A DNA stretch of 64,000 bases from Microbulbifer salipaludis (GTDB lineage Bacteria; Pseudomonadota; Gammaproteobacteria; Pseudomonadales; Cellvibrionaceae): NCBI RefSeq assembly GCF_017303155.1, contig NZ_JAEKJR010000002.1, forward strand, positions 558,001 through 622,000, in the 5' to 3' direction. The number at the start of each line of letters is the position of its first letter. Position 1 is the stretch's first letter. Of the stretch, positions 28,751 through 39,244 are shown in pieces. The position numbers and the translations under genes are program-made. Below the pieces are notes generated by a model, which was given only the letters and a program-made list of their open reading frames with translations, did no database searches and had not been told where the DNA came from.

Positions 28751-29536
28751 GTGTTAGCAAAAATTTCCAATCCGGTAGCCATTGCCGGGTTACTCGTATC
28801 CCTGCTGCTTGCTGGCTGTGTGACCACTGGTCCCGGTGGCAAGCAGGTCGATCTCGACAAGGCCCGCGAAACCCATATTCAGCTCGGTTTGCGCTATCTG
28901 CAGAGCGGTGGCGACAACCGCGAGATGGCCCGTCATCATTTCCAGCAGGCCCTCGAGCTCGGCAGGAAGGACCCGCGCGCGCACCATGGCCTCGCGCTCC
29001 TGTATCAGGCCGATGGCGAGCTGCCGGTGGCGGAGTCGCACTTTAAAAAGGCGCTGCGCTACGACCGCGATTTCTCCATGGCGCGGGTGAACTACGGCGT
29101 GTTCCTGTACCAGCAAGAGCGCTACGAAGACGCGAAAGAGCAGTTCCTGATCGCCTCGGAAGACCTGACCTACAACCGCCGTTCCTACGCCCTGGCCAAT
29201 CTCGGCCGCGCGGAATTGCGCTTGCATGAACTGGAAGGCGCCGAGCGCGCATTCAAGAAGGCTCTGGCGTTGAGCAGAGACCTGCCGGTAGCGCTGTTGG
29301 AGCTGGCCGAGCTGAAGTTTGAGCAGCAGGATTACGCGCAGGCAAAGCAATATCTGGATCGCTACAGCGAAAAAAATCGCCAGGTTCCGCAATCCCTGTG
29401 GCTGGGGATTCGCATTGAAAAAATCTTCGGTAATCGGGACAAGGAAAAGAGTTACGCCCTGGCACTGAAAAACCTCTTTCCCTACTCAGCAGAAACGCTG
29501 AAGTACCAGCAGACGATGGCCGAAAATGAGCAGTAG
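28751..29536 (+). CDS. pilW: Type IV pilus biogenesis/stability lipoprotein PilW (PilF)
   Basis: An outer-membrane pilotin lipoprotein needed for PilQ secretin multimerisation. The lipobox LLLAGC places the lipidated Cys at residue 23 of this 261-aa protein. Six or so TPR repeats follow. The start is GTG at 28751, with AAGG 8 bp upstream; the GTG at 28742 overlaps that Shine-Dalgarno. The last 11 bp overlap rodZ. The rlmN-pilW-rodZ-ispG-hisS order is typical of Pseudomonas relatives. Confidence 0.93.
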   Translation: MLAKISNPVAIAGLLVSLLLAGCVTTGPGGKQVDLDKARETHIQLGLRYLQSGGDNREMARHHFQQALELGRKDPRAHHGLALLYQADGELPVAESHFKKALRYDRDFSMARVNYGVFLYQQERYEDAKEQFLIASEDLTYNRRSYALANLGRAELRLHELEGAERAFKKALALSRDLPVALLELAELKFEQQDYAQAKQYLDRYSEKNRQVPQSLWLGIRIEKIFGNRDKEKSYALALKNLFPYSAETLKYQQTMAENEQ

Positions 29537-30620
29537 TAATTCGACCCCCGAACAGGCGCAAACCCCAGTGGCCCCAGAGGCAGAGGTAGAGGCGCAGACC
29601 GCGACCCTCGGCGAGCAGCTGCGCGCTGCCCGCGAGCAGGCCGGCCTGACCGCAGACGAGCTGGCGCGCCGCCTGTGCATGACCGCAGACAAGCTTGAGG
29701 CATTGGAACAGGATGCGCTGGAGCACTTCCCGGGCAGTACCTACGTTCGCGGTTATATCCGCAATATTTGCAAAGAGCTGGGCGCAGACGAGACGCCGGT
29801 GCTGGCGGCCTTCGCCAGGCAGGCACCGGCGGAAGCGCCACGTGCGGCCGTAGTCCCCAAGGGGCCGGTGATGGGGGGCGGCGCGGTGGCCGGCGGTGGC
29901 TCCGGCTTTGGTCCGCTGCTGCTAGTAGTCGCGATGGCCGCGGCGGGTGGTTACTGGTGGATGGGGCAGCAGGGCACATCAGCAGTGTCAGCGGAGGCCG
30001 ATCTCGCGGCCGTCGCACCATCCGATACGACGCTCGGGGCCCAGGATTTCGCGGTTGCCGCCGCGCCGAGTCCCGACGTAGAGATGGCCGAGGACTTCGC
30101 GCCGGAAACCGACGCTCAGCTGGCCGAAACCCTTGGTGATGACGCGGAGTCTGCAGGCCGGGAGCCTCTGACTGCGCAAGCGCCGCAGCCAGCACGAGAG
30201 CCTCAGCCCTCTGAGCAGCTTGAGCTTGCTGAACAGCCTGAACCCACTGTGCAACCCCAGCGAGTGGAAGAGACCACGCTGGCGCAAGTGTCTCAGCCCG
30301 TCGAAGCGCCTTCGCTGCAGCAAGCGACGGCGGAACCGACGCAGGCCCATCAGGAGGCGCAGGCTGCAATCCCTGCACAAACTTCGGCACTCGCGCTTTC
30401 ATTCAGTGAGGAATCCTGGGTGGAAGTGACCGATGCGGCAGGCAACAAGCTGCTGGCTACCCTGCAAGCGGCGGGCTCCGAGGTGGAGCTCAAGGGTGAG
30501 GCGCCGTTCAGCCTGATGCTGGGCAACGCTGCGGCCACCACCGTCCGCTATGCGGGCGAGGTAGTGGATAGCGCGCCCCTCGGTAACCGTCGCACCCGCA
30601 AGCTGACCGTGGGCGGCTAA
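29526..30620 (+). CDS. rodZ: Cytoskeletal protein RodZ
   Basis: A 364-aa bitopic membrane protein that links MreB filaments to the cell-wall elongation machinery. The N-terminal cytoplasmic HTH (about 28-95) is followed by a Gly-rich stretch and one TM segment (FGPLLLVVAMAAAGGYWW, about 128-146). A long Pro/Glu/Gln-rich periplasmic linker leads to a C-terminal DUF4115 domain starting SEESWVEVTDAAGNKLL. Translation starts within the pilW 3' end. Confidence 0.92.
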   Translation: MSSSNSTPEQAQTPVAPEAEVEAQTATLGEQLRAAREQAGLTADELARRLCMTADKLEALEQDALEHFPGSTYVRGYIRNICKELGADETPVLAAFARQAPAEAPRAAVVPKGPVMGGGAVAGGGSGFGPLLLVVAMAAAGGYWWMGQQGTSAVSAEADLAAVAPSDTTLGAQDFAVAAAPSPDVEMAEDFAPETDAQLAETLGDDAESAGREPLTAQAPQPAREPQPSEQLELAEQPEPTVQPQRVEETTLAQVSQPVEAPSLQQATAEPTQAHQEAQAAIPAQTSALALSFSEESWVEVTDAAGNKLLATLQAAGSEVELKGEAPFSLMLGNAAATTVRYAGEVVDSAPLGNRRTRKLTVGG

Positions 30621-30790
30621 CCAGGCACCATGCCTTGGGTCGGGTACTGCTGAATCCCCGTGCATGTGCGCCTGCCGCACGCGCACGAGATTTCGGCGGT
30701 GCCCTGTAGCTTTGCGCCCAATCTATCTATAATCCCCCCCAATTTTTGGTCATCGTCTTTCTTGCTCAAAAGCCAATACAGGTGCTGTTT

Positions 30791-31912
30791 ATGCAATTCG
30801 AGTCACCCATAGTTCGCCGCGTATCGCGCCAGATCATGGTGGGCAATGTGCCAGTGGGTGGCGGCGCACCGATTTCGGTGCAGAGCATGACCAATACCGA
30901 GACCTGCGATGTGGCCGCCACCGTGGGGCAGATCCAGCGGCTGGAAAGCGCCGGTGCGGACATCGTGCGGGTATCGGTCCCCTCGATGGAGGCGGCCGAG
31001 GCCTTCGGTGAGATCAAGAAGCAGGTGAACGTACCGTTGGTGGCGGATATCCACTTTGACTACCGCATCGCCCTGCGTGTGGCCGACCTGGGTGTCGATT
31101 GCCTGCGCATCAACCCGGGCAATATTGGCCGTGAGAAGCGCATTCGCGCGGTGGTCGACAAGGCGCGGGACCTGAATATCCCGATCCGCATTGGGGTCAA
31201 CGCCGGCTCCCTGGAAAAAGACCTGCAGAAAAAATACGGTGAGCCCACCCCGGATGCGCTGGTGGAGTCCGCTCTGCGCCATGTGGATATTCTCGACAGC
31301 CTGAACTTTCAGGACTTCAAGGTGAGCGTAAAGGCCTCGGACATCTTTATGGCCACCGCCGCCTACCGCAAGCTGGCCAGCCAGATTGAGCAGCCGCTGC
31401 ACCTGGGGATTACCGAGGCGGGCGGCCTGCGCGCCGGTACCGTGAAATCGGCGATTGGTCTCGGTGCGCTGCTGCTGGACGGCATCGGTGACACCCTGCG
31501 GGTATCCCTCGCCGCCGACCCGGTGGAAGAAGTAAAAGTCGGCTGGGACCTGCTCAAGAGCCTGCGCCTGCGCACCAAGGGCATCAACTTTATTGCCTGT
31601 CCCAGCTGCTCTCGCCAGAACTTCGATGTGGTGAAAACCATGAACGAACTGGAAACCCGTCTGGAAGACATCACCACACCGCTGGATGTGGCGGTGATCG
31701 GTTGTATCGTCAACGGCCCGGGTGAGGCGAAAGAGGCGGATATCGGTCTCGCCGGCGGCACCCCGAGCCACGCCATTTATGTGGATGGCAAGCCAGACCG
31801 CAAGTTCACCAATGACCACCTGGTGGATGACCTGGAAAAACTGATTCGCGAAAAGGCCGCGGCCAAGGCGGCGCAGGAAGCCAGCATCATCGCCAAAGAA
31901 ACCATCGATTGA
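30791..31912 (+). CDS. ispG: 4-hydroxy-3-methylbut-2-enyl diphosphate synthase IspG
   Basis: A [4Fe-4S] enzyme of the MEP isoprenoid pathway that converts MEcPP to HMBPP. The 373-aa protein starts [20 protein letters not shown]. Cluster cysteines are in CPSCSRQ and [14 protein letters not shown] lies 8 bp before the ATG at 30791; a longer frame from 30746 was rejected. A TATAAT at 30728-30733 may be the -10 of its promoter. Confidence 0.97.
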   Translation: MQFESPIVRRVSRQIMVGNVPVGGGAPISVQSMTNTETCDVAATVGQIQRLESAGADIVRVSVPSMEAAEAFGEIKKQVNVPLVADIHFDYRIALRVADLGVDCLRINPGNIGREKRIRAVVDKARDLNIPIRIGVNAGSLEKDLQKKYGEPTPDALVESALRHVDILDSLNFQDFKVSVKASDIFMATAAYRKLASQIEQPLHLGITEAGGLRAGTVKSAIGLGALLLDGIGDTLRVSLAADPVEEVKVGWDLLKSLRLRTKGINFIACPSCSRQNFDVVKTMNELETRLEDITTPLDVAVIGCIVNGPGEAKEADIGLAGGTPSHAIYVDGKPDRKFTNDHLVDDLEKLIREKAAAKAAQEASIIAKETID

Positions 31913-31971
31913 GTCGACCCCGGTGGGTGGACAAAGCCCATTCACCAATAATCAGACGTTAAGGACTTCCG

Positions 31972-33234
31972 TTGAAACAACTTCGCGCCATCCGCGGCAT
32001 GAACGACCTGCTGCCCACCCAGTCCCCGGTGTGGCAATACGTGGAAAGCACCCTCAGCGAACTCTTCGCCCGTTACGGGTACAGTGAAATCCGCACGCCA
32101 CTGCTGGAGGCCACACAGCTGTTTGCCCGCGCCGTAGGCGAGGCAACGGATATCGTCGAAAAGGAAATGTACACCTTCGACGATAAGAGCGGTGACAGCG
32201 TCACCCTGCGTCCGGAAGGCACCGCCGGCACGGTGCGCGCAGCGGTTCAGAACAACCTGCTGATCCAGCCCCAGCGCCTGTGGTATTTCGGCCCCATGTT
32301 CCGCTACGAGCGCCCACAGAAGGGGCGTCTGCGCCAGTTCCACCAGTTTGGTGTCGAGGTGTTCGGCATTGAAGGGCCGGATATCGACGCCGAAATCCTG
32401 ATGATGACCGCGCGCCTGTGGAAGCAGCTGGGGGTATCCGAGCATGTTTCCCTGCAGTTGAACTCCTTGGGCAACAGCGATAGCCGCGCCGCGTTCCGCG
32501 AAGCGCTGGTGGAATACCTGTCTGCACGCAAGGACCAGCTCGACGAAGACAGCCAGCGCCGCCTGGAGCGCAACCCGCTGCGCATTCTGGACAGCAAAAA
32601 TGCCCAGACTCAGGAACTGCTGGCGGACGCGCCTTGTCTACTGGACTTCCTCGACGAGGAATCCCGTGCACACTTTGACCAGCTGCGGGCCTTCCTGGAT
32701 GCCGCCGGCGTAGCCTACGAGGTAAATCCGCGCCTGGTGCGTGGCCTCGACTACTATGGCAAGACGGTTTTCGAGTGGGTAACCGACAGCCTCGGCGCCC
32801 AGGGTACCGTGTGTGCCGGTGGCCGCTACGACGGCCTGGTGGAGCAGATGGGTGGCAAGCCGACCCCAGCCGTGGGCTTTGGCCTTGGCGTTGAGCGCCT
32901 GGTGCTGTTGCTGGAAACCCTGGAAGTTCTGCCCGACGCCCTGGATCAGCAGGTCGATGCATATCTGGTGGCCGTGGGTGATGTACAATCCGCTGCCCTG
33001 GCGGCGGCGGAACAACTGCGCACCGAATTGCCTTGGCTGCGGTTGCAAACCCACTGTGGTGGTGGCAGCTTCAAGAGCCAGATGAAGAAGGCCGACAAGA
33101 GCAATGCGGACTACGCCCTGATCATCGGCGAAGACGAAGCCGCGGCGGGGCAGGTGACCGTGAAATCCCTGCGCGCCGACACGGAGCAGCAAACCGTGGC
33201 CGTGGCTGAATTGGCGAAAATTTTACAGGCGTGA
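31972..33234 (+). CDS. hisS: Histidyl-tRNA synthetase
   Basis: A class II aminoacyl-tRNA synthetase of 420 aa. Motif 2 ([20 protein letters not shown]), the HisA-type motif [15 protein letters not shown] and motif 3 ([14 protein letters not shown]) are present. The start codon is TTG at 31972, giving the conserved [15 protein letters not shown]-terminus, with AAGGAC 7 bp upstream. The first ATG (31999) would remove conserved residues. Confidence 0.96.
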   Translation: MKQLRAIRGMNDLLPTQSPVWQYVESTLSELFARYGYSEIRTPLLEATQLFARAVGEATDIVEKEMYTFDDKSGDSVTLRPEGTAGTVRAAVQNNLLIQPQRLWYFGPMFRYERPQKGRLRQFHQFGVEVFGIEGPDIDAEILMMTARLWKQLGVSEHVSLQLNSLGNSDSRAAFREALVEYLSARKDQLDEDSQRRLERNPLRILDSKNAQTQELLADAPCLLDFLDEESRAHFDQLRAFLDAAGVAYEVNPRLVRGLDYYGKTVFEWVTDSLGAQGTVCAGGRYDGLVEQMGGKPTPAVGFGLGVERLVLLLETLEVLPDALDQQVDAYLVAVGDVQSAALAAAEQLRTELPWLRLQTHCGGGSFKSQMKKADKSNADYALIIGEDEAAAGQVTVKSLRADTEQQTVAVAELAKILQA

Positions 33235-33314
33235 AACGCCGGCCGCCTGCGCTCGTACGCAGGCACTTCAAGACCGAACTACGAATTGGATTTAGAGAAT
33301 AAGGCGAATAAGAA

Positions 33315-34052
33315 ATGGCTGACCATTTGACCGAAGAAGAACAGATTGAGTCGCTCAAGCGCTGGTGGAAAGAAAACGGCACCGGCATCGTCACCGGTAT
33401 CGTGCTGGCGCTGGCCGGTTACTTCGGCTGGCAGTGGTGGCAGGCAAAGGAGCGCGGCGACGCCGAAGCGGCCTCCAACGTCTATCAGGGCTTTGTCGAG
33501 GCGGTATCTGCCAATGAAGGCAAGCCGGATAACAAGCAGCTCACCACCGCCCAGTCCCTGGCGCGCGAACTGAAAGACGACTACAACAAGCGCATCTACG
33601 CCGCCCAGGCATCGCTGCAGCTGGCCGCCATGGCGGTCGAAAAGAACGATCTCGAAGCTGCGGCGAAGGAGCTGCAGTGGGTGCTGGATAACAGCAACGA
33701 CGATGCCCTCAAACTCGTCGCCAAGCGTCGCCTGGCGTCGGTCAAGGCCGCACGCGGTGAGACCAAGGAAGCGCTGGAACTGGTGCAGGGTAGTGTGCCG
33801 CCGGCCTTTGCCGCGCTGTACGCGGAAACCCGCGGTGACATCCTGCTGCAGCAGGGCGACAAAGACGCCGCCCGCGCCGCATACCAGGAAGCCCGCGCGC
33901 AGCTGCTCCCGGAGCAAGCGGCCGGTTCCCGCTTGCTGGACCTGAAAATTGAAGGGCTGGGTGAAGCGCCTAAGGCCGAAGGCGAAAGCGCCGACGATGC
34001 CGGGGAAGCCGAAGCAGATAGCGAAGCAGCAACGGAGAAGGACGCGCAATGA
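33315..34052 (+). CDS. yfgM: YfgM, ancillary SecYEG/periplasmic chaperone TPR protein
   Basis: A 245-aa inner-membrane protein with one TM helix (about 23-45), a cytoplasmic N-terminus (TEEEQIESLKRWWKENG is the family signature) and a periplasmic TPR domain. E. coli YfgM associates with SecYEG and PpiD. The C-terminal 35 residues are low-complexity acidic. It overlaps bamB by 4 bp (ATGA), so the two are translationally coupled. Confidence 0.92.
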   Translation: MADHLTEEEQIESLKRWWKENGTGIVTGIVLALAGYFGWQWWQAKERGDAEAASNVYQGFVEAVSANEGKPDNKQLTTAQSLARELKDDYNKRIYAAQASLQLAAMAVEKNDLEAAAKELQWVLDNSNDDALKLVAKRRLASVKAARGETKEALELVQGSVPPAFAALYAETRGDILLQQGDKDAARAAYQEARAQLLPEQAAGSRLLDLKIEGLGEAPKAEGESADDAGEAEADSEAATEKDAQ

Positions 34053-35233
34053 TAGGGACTTACACAGGCGTGCGCGCGAGTGCGGGCAAGGTGCTGAACC
34101 GGGTGGCCGCCGTGGCCCTGGCCGCGGTCATCAGTGCCTGCGCTTCCAACGATGAAAAGGAAGATACGGATCCGGTAAAACTCACGGAGATCACCGAAAC
34201 CGTCCAGCTGCGTGAAGCGTGGTCGCAGAATATCGGTGACATCGATGCCCTGCGCTACGCGATGCTCAAGCCCGGCATCATCGACGGCAAGGTAATTGCC
34301 GCCAACAGTGAGGGCAATGTATTCGCGTTTGATCGCGCCAGCGGCAAGCGCCTGTGGAAAGTGGATATCGACCAGTCCATCAGTGGCGGTGTCGGCGTCG
34401 GCCTGGGTATGGCCGTGGTGGCGGATTACCGTGGCCGTATTGTCGCCCTCAACCTGCAGGATGGCAGCCAGCTCTGGACCAGCCAGCTGGGTGGTGAAGT
34501 CGTCGCCACCCCGGCGGTAGGGTCCGGCATGGTGGTGGTACAGACGGTCGACGGCAAACTGCTGGGCCTGGATGCCAGTTCCGGTGAGCAACAGTGGCGC
34601 CACAACACCGCGTTGCCGGTGCTGACCCTGCGCGGCACCGCCAGCCCGGTGATTTCTGCCGGTATGGTGTTTGCCGGCCTGGATAACGGCAAGGTGATTG
34701 CACTGAGCGTGTCTGATGGCCTCACCCGCTGGGAGCAGCGCGTGGCCATCCCGCAAGGCACTGCCGAGCTGGATCGTGTGGTGGATGTCGACGGCACCCC
34801 GCTGGTACGCGGTGAGCTGGTATTCGCCGCCAGCTATCAGGGGCGCGCCGTTGCCCTGTCGCGGGATGACGGCCGCGGCCTGTGGGCGCGTGACGCCTCA
34901 ACCAACCACGGTGTGGCCGTGGGTGCCGGCCAGGTGTTCCTGAGCGGCGCCGATGGCAGTGTCCACGCCTACAATGTGGGTAATGGGCAGGTGCAATGGA
35001 CCAACAGTGAATTACTGCGTCGCGAGCTGAGTGGGCCGGCCTATTTCGGCGATGTGGTGGTGGTTGGCGACCTGGAGGGCTATGTCCACGCGCTGGATCC
35101 GTCCACCGGCCGCTTTGTGGGGCGTACCCGTATCGATCGCGACCCGGTGCGTATCCCGCTGCTCGCGGATGGCGACCTGCTGTTTGCCCTGTCGGACGAC
35201 GGCGAGCTGGTGGCACTGCGCCTGGAGCGCTAA
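34049..35233 (+). CDS. bamB: Outer membrane protein assembly factor BamB
   Basis: A lipoprotein of the BAM complex, 394 aa, predicted eight-bladed beta-propeller built from PQQ-like repeats. The lipobox AVISAC puts the lipidated Cys at residue 31. Repeated motifs such as ALNLQDGSQLWTSQLGGEV and VDGKLLGLDASSGEQQW mark the blades. Its position between yfgM and der is conserved in gammaproteobacteria. Confidence 0.95.
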   Translation: MIGTYTGVRASAGKVLNRVAAVALAAVISACASNDEKEDTDPVKLTEITETVQLREAWSQNIGDIDALRYAMLKPGIIDGKVIAANSEGNVFAFDRASGKRLWKVDIDQSISGGVGVGLGMAVVADYRGRIVALNLQDGSQLWTSQLGGEVVATPAVGSGMVVVQTVDGKLLGLDASSGEQQWRHNTALPVLTLRGTASPVISAGMVFAGLDNGKVIALSVSDGLTRWEQRVAIPQGTAELDRVVDVDGTPLVRGELVFAASYQGRAVALSRDDGRGLWARDASTNHGVAVGAGQVFLSGADGSVHAYNVGNGQVQWTNSELLRRELSGPAYFGDVVVVGDLEGYVHALDPSTGRFVGRTRIDRDPVRIPLLADGDLLFALSDDGELVALRLER

Positions 35234-35249
35234 ACCCCGAGTTTATTTT

Positions 35250-35319
35250 GGCGGGTTTTCGAACCCGCCTGAGGCGCCTGCTTGCAGGCGAACCTGAACC
35301 GCCCGCACTCCTGCGGGCG
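35250..35319. other. Cluster of three hairpins between bamB and der
   Basis: Three short dyads follow one another: GGCGGGTT/AACCCGCC (35250-35269), GCGCCTG/CAGGCG (about 35274-35289) and GCCCGCA/TGCGGGC (about 35302-35318). None is followed by a T-run. They may modulate read-through or mRNA stability between the two genes. Confidence 0.45.
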
Positions 35320-35363
35320 TTCGTATTTCTGGCAAAACTGTTTTGCCCCGAGAAGATCCGATT

Positions 35364-36758
35364 ATGTTGCCTGTAATTGCCCTGGTAGGGCGCCCCAATG
35401 TGGGTAAATCCACCCTGTTTAACCGGCTCACCAAAAGCCGCGACGCCCTCGTGGCCAACTACGCCGGCCTCACCCGTGACCGCAAGTATGGCGAAGCGGA
35501 GTTCGAAGGCCACAAAATGATCCTGGTGGACACCGGTGGCATCAGCGGCGACGAAGAAGGCATCGATGCGGCCATGGCCCAGCAATCCATGCAGGCCATT
35601 GAGGAAGCGGACTTCGTCCTGTTTCTGGTGGACTGCCGCGCCGGCCTCACCCCCGCCGACGACATGATTGCCGAGCGCCTGCGCACCCGCTCCAAACCCA
35701 CCATCCTGGTGGCCAACAAGGTAGACGGCGTCAACCCGGACATCGCCCTGGCACCGTTCTACGAACTGGGCATTGGCGAGCTGTTTCCCACCACCGCCAC
35801 CCACGGCCGCGGTGTGCGCGCCCTGATGGAACGACTGGTGGAAGGCTTGCCGGAGCCCGCAGAAGAGGAAGCGCAGGAAGAGGCCACCGGTATCAAGATC
35901 GGTATCGTCGGGCGCCCCAACGTGGGCAAGTCCACCCTCGTCAACCGCCTGCTGGGGGAAGACCGTGTGGTGGTCTTCGACCAGCCCGGCACCACTCGTG
36001 ACAGCGTGTATATCAACTACACCCGCGACGAAAAGCCCTACACCATCATCGATACCGCCGGTATCCGTCGCCGTAAAAACGTCAAGGAATCGGTGGAGAA
36101 GTTCTCCATCGTCAAAACCCTGCAGGCGGTGGAAGACGCCAATGTGGTGGTACTGGTGATCGACGCCAGCGAAGGTCTGGTGGATCAGGACATGCACCTT
36201 ATGGGCAGCGTGATCCAGGCCGGCCGCGCACTGGTGGTCGCCCTCAACAAATGGGACGGTCTCGACCCGGACCACCGCGACTTCGTAAAAACCGAACTGG
36301 AACGCCGTCTGCGCTTCGTGGACTTCGCGGATATTCACTTTATCTCCGCGCTGCACGGCACCGGCGTGGGTAACCTGTACAAGTCCATCGAAGATGCCTA
36401 TCAGTCAGCCACGGACAAGCTCTCTACCAATCACCTCACGCGAATTCTGCAGTGGGCGGTGAGTGAGCACCAACCGCCGCTGGTCAACGGTCACCGAATC
36501 AAGCTGCGCTATGCGCACGCCGGTGGTCAGAACCCCCCGGTGATTGTGATTCACGGCAACCAGACCGCGCAGGTGCCCAACCACTACGTGCGTTATCTGG
36601 AAAAAACTTACCGCAAGGCCCTGGACCTGCACGGCACCCCGGTAAAAATCGAATTCCGCACCGGCGATAACCCTTACGCGGGCAAGAAAAATAAACTCAG
36701 CGATCGCCAGAAGGCCAAGAAACGCCGCCTGATGAAGTTCGTGAAGAAGAAAAAATAA
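35364..36758 (+). CDS. der: Ribosome-assembly GTPase Der (EngA)
   Basis: A 464-aa essential GTPase with two tandem G domains and a C-terminal KH-like domain that acts in 50S maturation. Each G domain has GRPNVGKST (near residues 8 and 181). DTGGISG and DTAGIRRR are the G3 motifs; NKVDG and NKWDG are G4. The ATG at 35364 gives [16 protein letters not shown]. The Lys-rich C-terminus ([13 protein letters not shown]) is typical. Confidence 0.97.
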   Translation: MLPVIALVGRPNVGKSTLFNRLTKSRDALVANYAGLTRDRKYGEAEFEGHKMILVDTGGISGDEEGIDAAMAQQSMQAIEEADFVLFLVDCRAGLTPADDMIAERLRTRSKPTILVANKVDGVNPDIALAPFYELGIGELFPTTATHGRGVRALMERLVEGLPEPAEEEAQEEATGIKIGIVGRPNVGKSTLVNRLLGEDRVVVFDQPGTTRDSVYINYTRDEKPYTIIDTAGIRRRKNVKESVEKFSIVKTLQAVEDANVVVLVIDASEGLVDQDMHLMGSVIQAGRALVVALNKWDGLDPDHRDFVKTELERRLRFVDFADIHFISALHGTGVGNLYKSIEDAYQSATDKLSTNHLTRILQWAVSEHQPPLVNGHRIKLRYAHAGGQNPPVIVIHGNQTAQVPNHYVRYLEKTYRKALDLHGTPVKIEFRTGDNPYAGKKNKLSDRQKAKKRRLMKFVKKKK

Positions 36759-36849
36759 CGTTGAGGGTTGAAGCGGCGCCGGGGCGCCGCAATACCCTTA
36801 AGCTAAGGGCAGAGAATTCCGCGCAAGACTAAACTTGCGGGAACTCCAT

Positions 36850-36930
36850 GGTGGATGCGCCTTCGGCTTATCCACCCTACAAAAACCAAACTACCCAACC
36901 CGTAGGGTGGATAAGCAAAGCGCATCCACC
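36850..36930. repeat. Palindromic repeat, copy 1 (upstream of gabD)
   Basis: The left arm GGTGGATGCGC...GCTTATCCACCCTAC (36850-36880) is inverted at 36902-36930. The same sequence family recurs at 38441-38512 on the other side of the aldehyde dehydrogenase gene. It resembles REP/MITE-type intergenic repeats. Confidence 0.8.
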
Positions 36931-36977
36931 AACTGTAGGACCCTGCCAGCACGCGAACCAACGCACAAGGAGCCCCC

Positions 36978-38435
36978 GTGATAAACCTTAAAAACCCCGA
37001 TCTCCTACGCAAACAATCCTACATCAACGGCCAATGGCTGGATGCGGACTCCGGCAACACCCTGGACGTTATCAACCCGGCCAATGGCGAAGTCGTCGCT
37101 ACCATTGCCTCCTGTGGCGCCGATGAAACCCGTCGCGCTATTGAAGCCGCCAACGAAGCCTGGCCTGCCTGGCGCGACCTCACGGTAAAACAGCGCGCGA
37201 AAATACTGCGCGACTGGTACAACCTGATTATCGACAACGTCGACGACCTTGCCGCCATCCTCACTGTCGAGCAGGGCAAGCCCCTGGCGGAAGCGAAAAC
37301 CGAAATCACCTACGGCGCCAACTACCTGGAATGGTTTAGCGAAGAAGCCAAACGCGCCTACGGCGACGTCATCGCACCGCCCAGCAAAGACAAGCGTATT
37401 GTTGTGGTCAAACAGCCGGTAGGTGTGACCGCCTCCATTACCCCGTGGAACTTCCCCAGCGCCATGATCGCGCGCAAAGTTGCCCCAGCGCTGGCCGCAG
37501 GCTGTACCTTCGTGGCCAAGCCCGCCTCGGAAACGCCACTATCTGCCCTGGCACTGGCCGTGCTCGCGGAAAAAGCCGGCGTTCCCAAAGGGGTGTTCAA
37601 CGTCGTTGCGGGTAAAAGCTCGCGGGAAATCGGCGCCGAGATGACCGGCAACCCGTTGGTGCGCAAATTTACTTTTACCGGCTCCACCGCCGTGGGCAAA
37701 AAATTGCAGGCCCAGTGCGCCGAGACCATCAAGAAAACCTCAATGGAACTCGGTGGCAATGCGCCGTTTATCGTGTTCGACGATGCCGACCTCGACGAAG
37801 CCGTGAAGGGCGCCATCATCTGCAAATACCGCAACGCCGGGCAAACCTGTGTGTGCGCCAACCGCATCTTTGTACAGGAAGGTGTGTACGAGGAGTTTGC
37901 CAAGAAATTTACCGCCGCGGTCAGTGCCCTGAAGATGGGGGATGGCACCCAAGAGGGTGTGGAGGTCGGCCCCATGATCAATGCCGGTGCGGTAGAGGAT
38001 GTGAAAGCGCTGGTGGAAGACGCCGTGAGTAAAGGGGCGAAAAACCTGAACGACGGTGGCCCCAGCGACATGGGTGAGTGCTTCTTTACCCCCACGGTGC
38101 TGTCTGGTGTGGACGACACCATGAAGCTGTTCAAGGAAGAAATTTTCGGCCCCGTCGCGCCGCTGTACAAATTTTCCAGTGAAGAAGAAGCCATCCGCAT
38201 GGCCAACGACACCGAGTTCGGCCTGGCCTCCTATTTCTACTCCCGTGATATCGGCCGTATCTGGCGCGTGGCCGAGGGCCTGGAGTACGGCATGGTGGGT
38301 ATCAACGAAGGCATCATTTCCAATGAAATGGCCCCCTTCGGCGGTATCAAGGAATCCGGCACTGGCCGCGAAGGATCCAAGTACGGCCTGGACGATTACC
38401 TGGAAATCAAATACCTGTGCATGGGTGGTATCTGA
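36978..38435 (+). CDS. gabD: NAD(P)-dependent succinate-semialdehyde dehydrogenase family protein
   Basis: A 485-aa aldehyde dehydrogenase, closest in appearance to GabD, which oxidises succinate semialdehyde to succinate in GABA catabolism. Motifs are TPWNFPSAMIARKVAPALAA, FTGSTAVGK, MELGGNAPFIVF and the catalytic Cys in GQTCVCANR. The start is GTG at 36978, preceded by AAGGAG. No gabT or transporter lies nearby, so the substrate is inferred. The gene is bracketed by two palindromic repeats, so it may be mobile or independently acquired. Confidence 0.87.
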   Translation: MINLKNPDLLRKQSYINGQWLDADSGNTLDVINPANGEVVATIASCGADETRRAIEAANEAWPAWRDLTVKQRAKILRDWYNLIIDNVDDLAAILTVEQGKPLAEAKTEITYGANYLEWFSEEAKRAYGDVIAPPSKDKRIVVVKQPVGVTASITPWNFPSAMIARKVAPALAAGCTFVAKPASETPLSALALAVLAEKAGVPKGVFNVVAGKSSREIGAEMTGNPLVRKFTFTGSTAVGKKLQAQCAETIKKTSMELGGNAPFIVFDDADLDEAVKGAIICKYRNAGQTCVCANRIFVQEGVYEEFAKKFTAAVSALKMGDGTQEGVEVGPMINAGAVEDVKALVEDAVSKGAKNLNDGGPSDMGECFFTPTVLSGVDDTMKLFKEEIFGPVAPLYKFSSEEEAIRMANDTEFGLASYFYSRDIGRIWRVAEGLEYGMVGINEGIISNEMAPFGGIKESGTGREGSKYGLDDYLEIKYLCMGGI

Positions 38436-38440
38436 TCATT

Positions 38441-38512
38441 GGTGGATGCGCTACGCTTATCCCCCCTACAAATACCGCACTTTCGTAGGGTAGATAAGCG
38501 CAGCGCATCTAC
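38441..38512. repeat. Palindromic repeat, copy 2 (downstream of gabD)
   Basis: The left arm GGTGGATGCGCTACGCTTAT onward (38441-38469) is inverted at 38485-38512. It matches the copy at 36850-36930 with a few changes. Confidence 0.8.
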
Positions 38513-38521
38513 ACAAGAGAC

Positions 38522-39244
38522 ATGCAGATAACCCCAATCGCCACCACCCGTTCCTGCTTCACCGAAAAGTTCGGCATCCCCCGGCAGCCCCTGCTGGCGG
38601 ATGCCAGCCGCGCGGCCATCGAACTGCTGCCACCGTACGATGATCCGGAGGCGGTTAGCGGGCTCGAACAGCACAGTCACCTGTGGCTCACCTGGCAATT
38701 TCACCAGGTCGCGGGCCAGTGGTCCTCCAAGGTGCGCCCACCGCGTCTCGGTGGCAATAAAAAACTCGGCGTATTCGCCACTCGCTCGCCATTTCGCCCC
38801 AATAATATCGGCCTGTCAGTGGTGCGCCTGATCGAAGTGCGCACGCACCCCAAGGTAGAGTTAATCGTTGCCGGTGCCGACCTGTTACAGGGCACGCCGA
38901 TTCTCGATATCAAACCCTACATTCCCTATGCCGATAGCGTTCCCGATGCGGTCAGTGAACTGGCCGAGTCCGCGCCACCGGCTACCGCCGTGCATATTCC
39001 CCAGGCAATTACGCAGGTTGCCCGGGGCTACCGTGACGATTGGGGCACCGATCTCGTAGCATTAATTACCCAGGTGCTCGCGCAGGATCCAAAGCCCGCC
39101 TACCAGCAGCCCGATCCACAACGGATTTACGGCATGGCGCTGTGCGGGTTTAACTTGCAGTGGCGTTATCAAGACGGCGCAATACAGGTGGTGGGGCTGA
39201 GCCCGCTACCTATTGAAAGAGAGACTACCGGAGAAGAAAAATGA
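38522..39244 (+). CDS. trmO: tRNA (N6-threonylcarbamoyl-A37) N6-methyltransferase TrmO
   Basis: A 240-aa TrmO/TsaA (UPF0066) protein that adds a methyl group to t6A37 of tRNAThr. The beta-barrel signature spans HLWLTWQFH, PRLGGNKKLGVFATRSPFRP, NNIGLSVVRL and DIKPYIPYADS. The C-terminal domain ends with GMALCGFNLQWRY. It begins 10 bp after the palindromic repeat and overlaps the next gene by 4 bp. Confidence 0.93.
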   Translation: MQITPIATTRSCFTEKFGIPRQPLLADASRAAIELLPPYDDPEAVSGLEQHSHLWLTWQFHQVAGQWSSKVRPPRLGGNKKLGVFATRSPFRPNNIGLSVVRLIEVRTHPKVELIVAGADLLQGTPILDIKPYIPYADSVPDAVSELAESAPPATAVHIPQAITQVARGYRDDWGTDLVALITQVLAQDPKPAYQQPDPQRIYGMALCGFNLQWRYQDGAIQVVGLSPLPIERETTGEEK

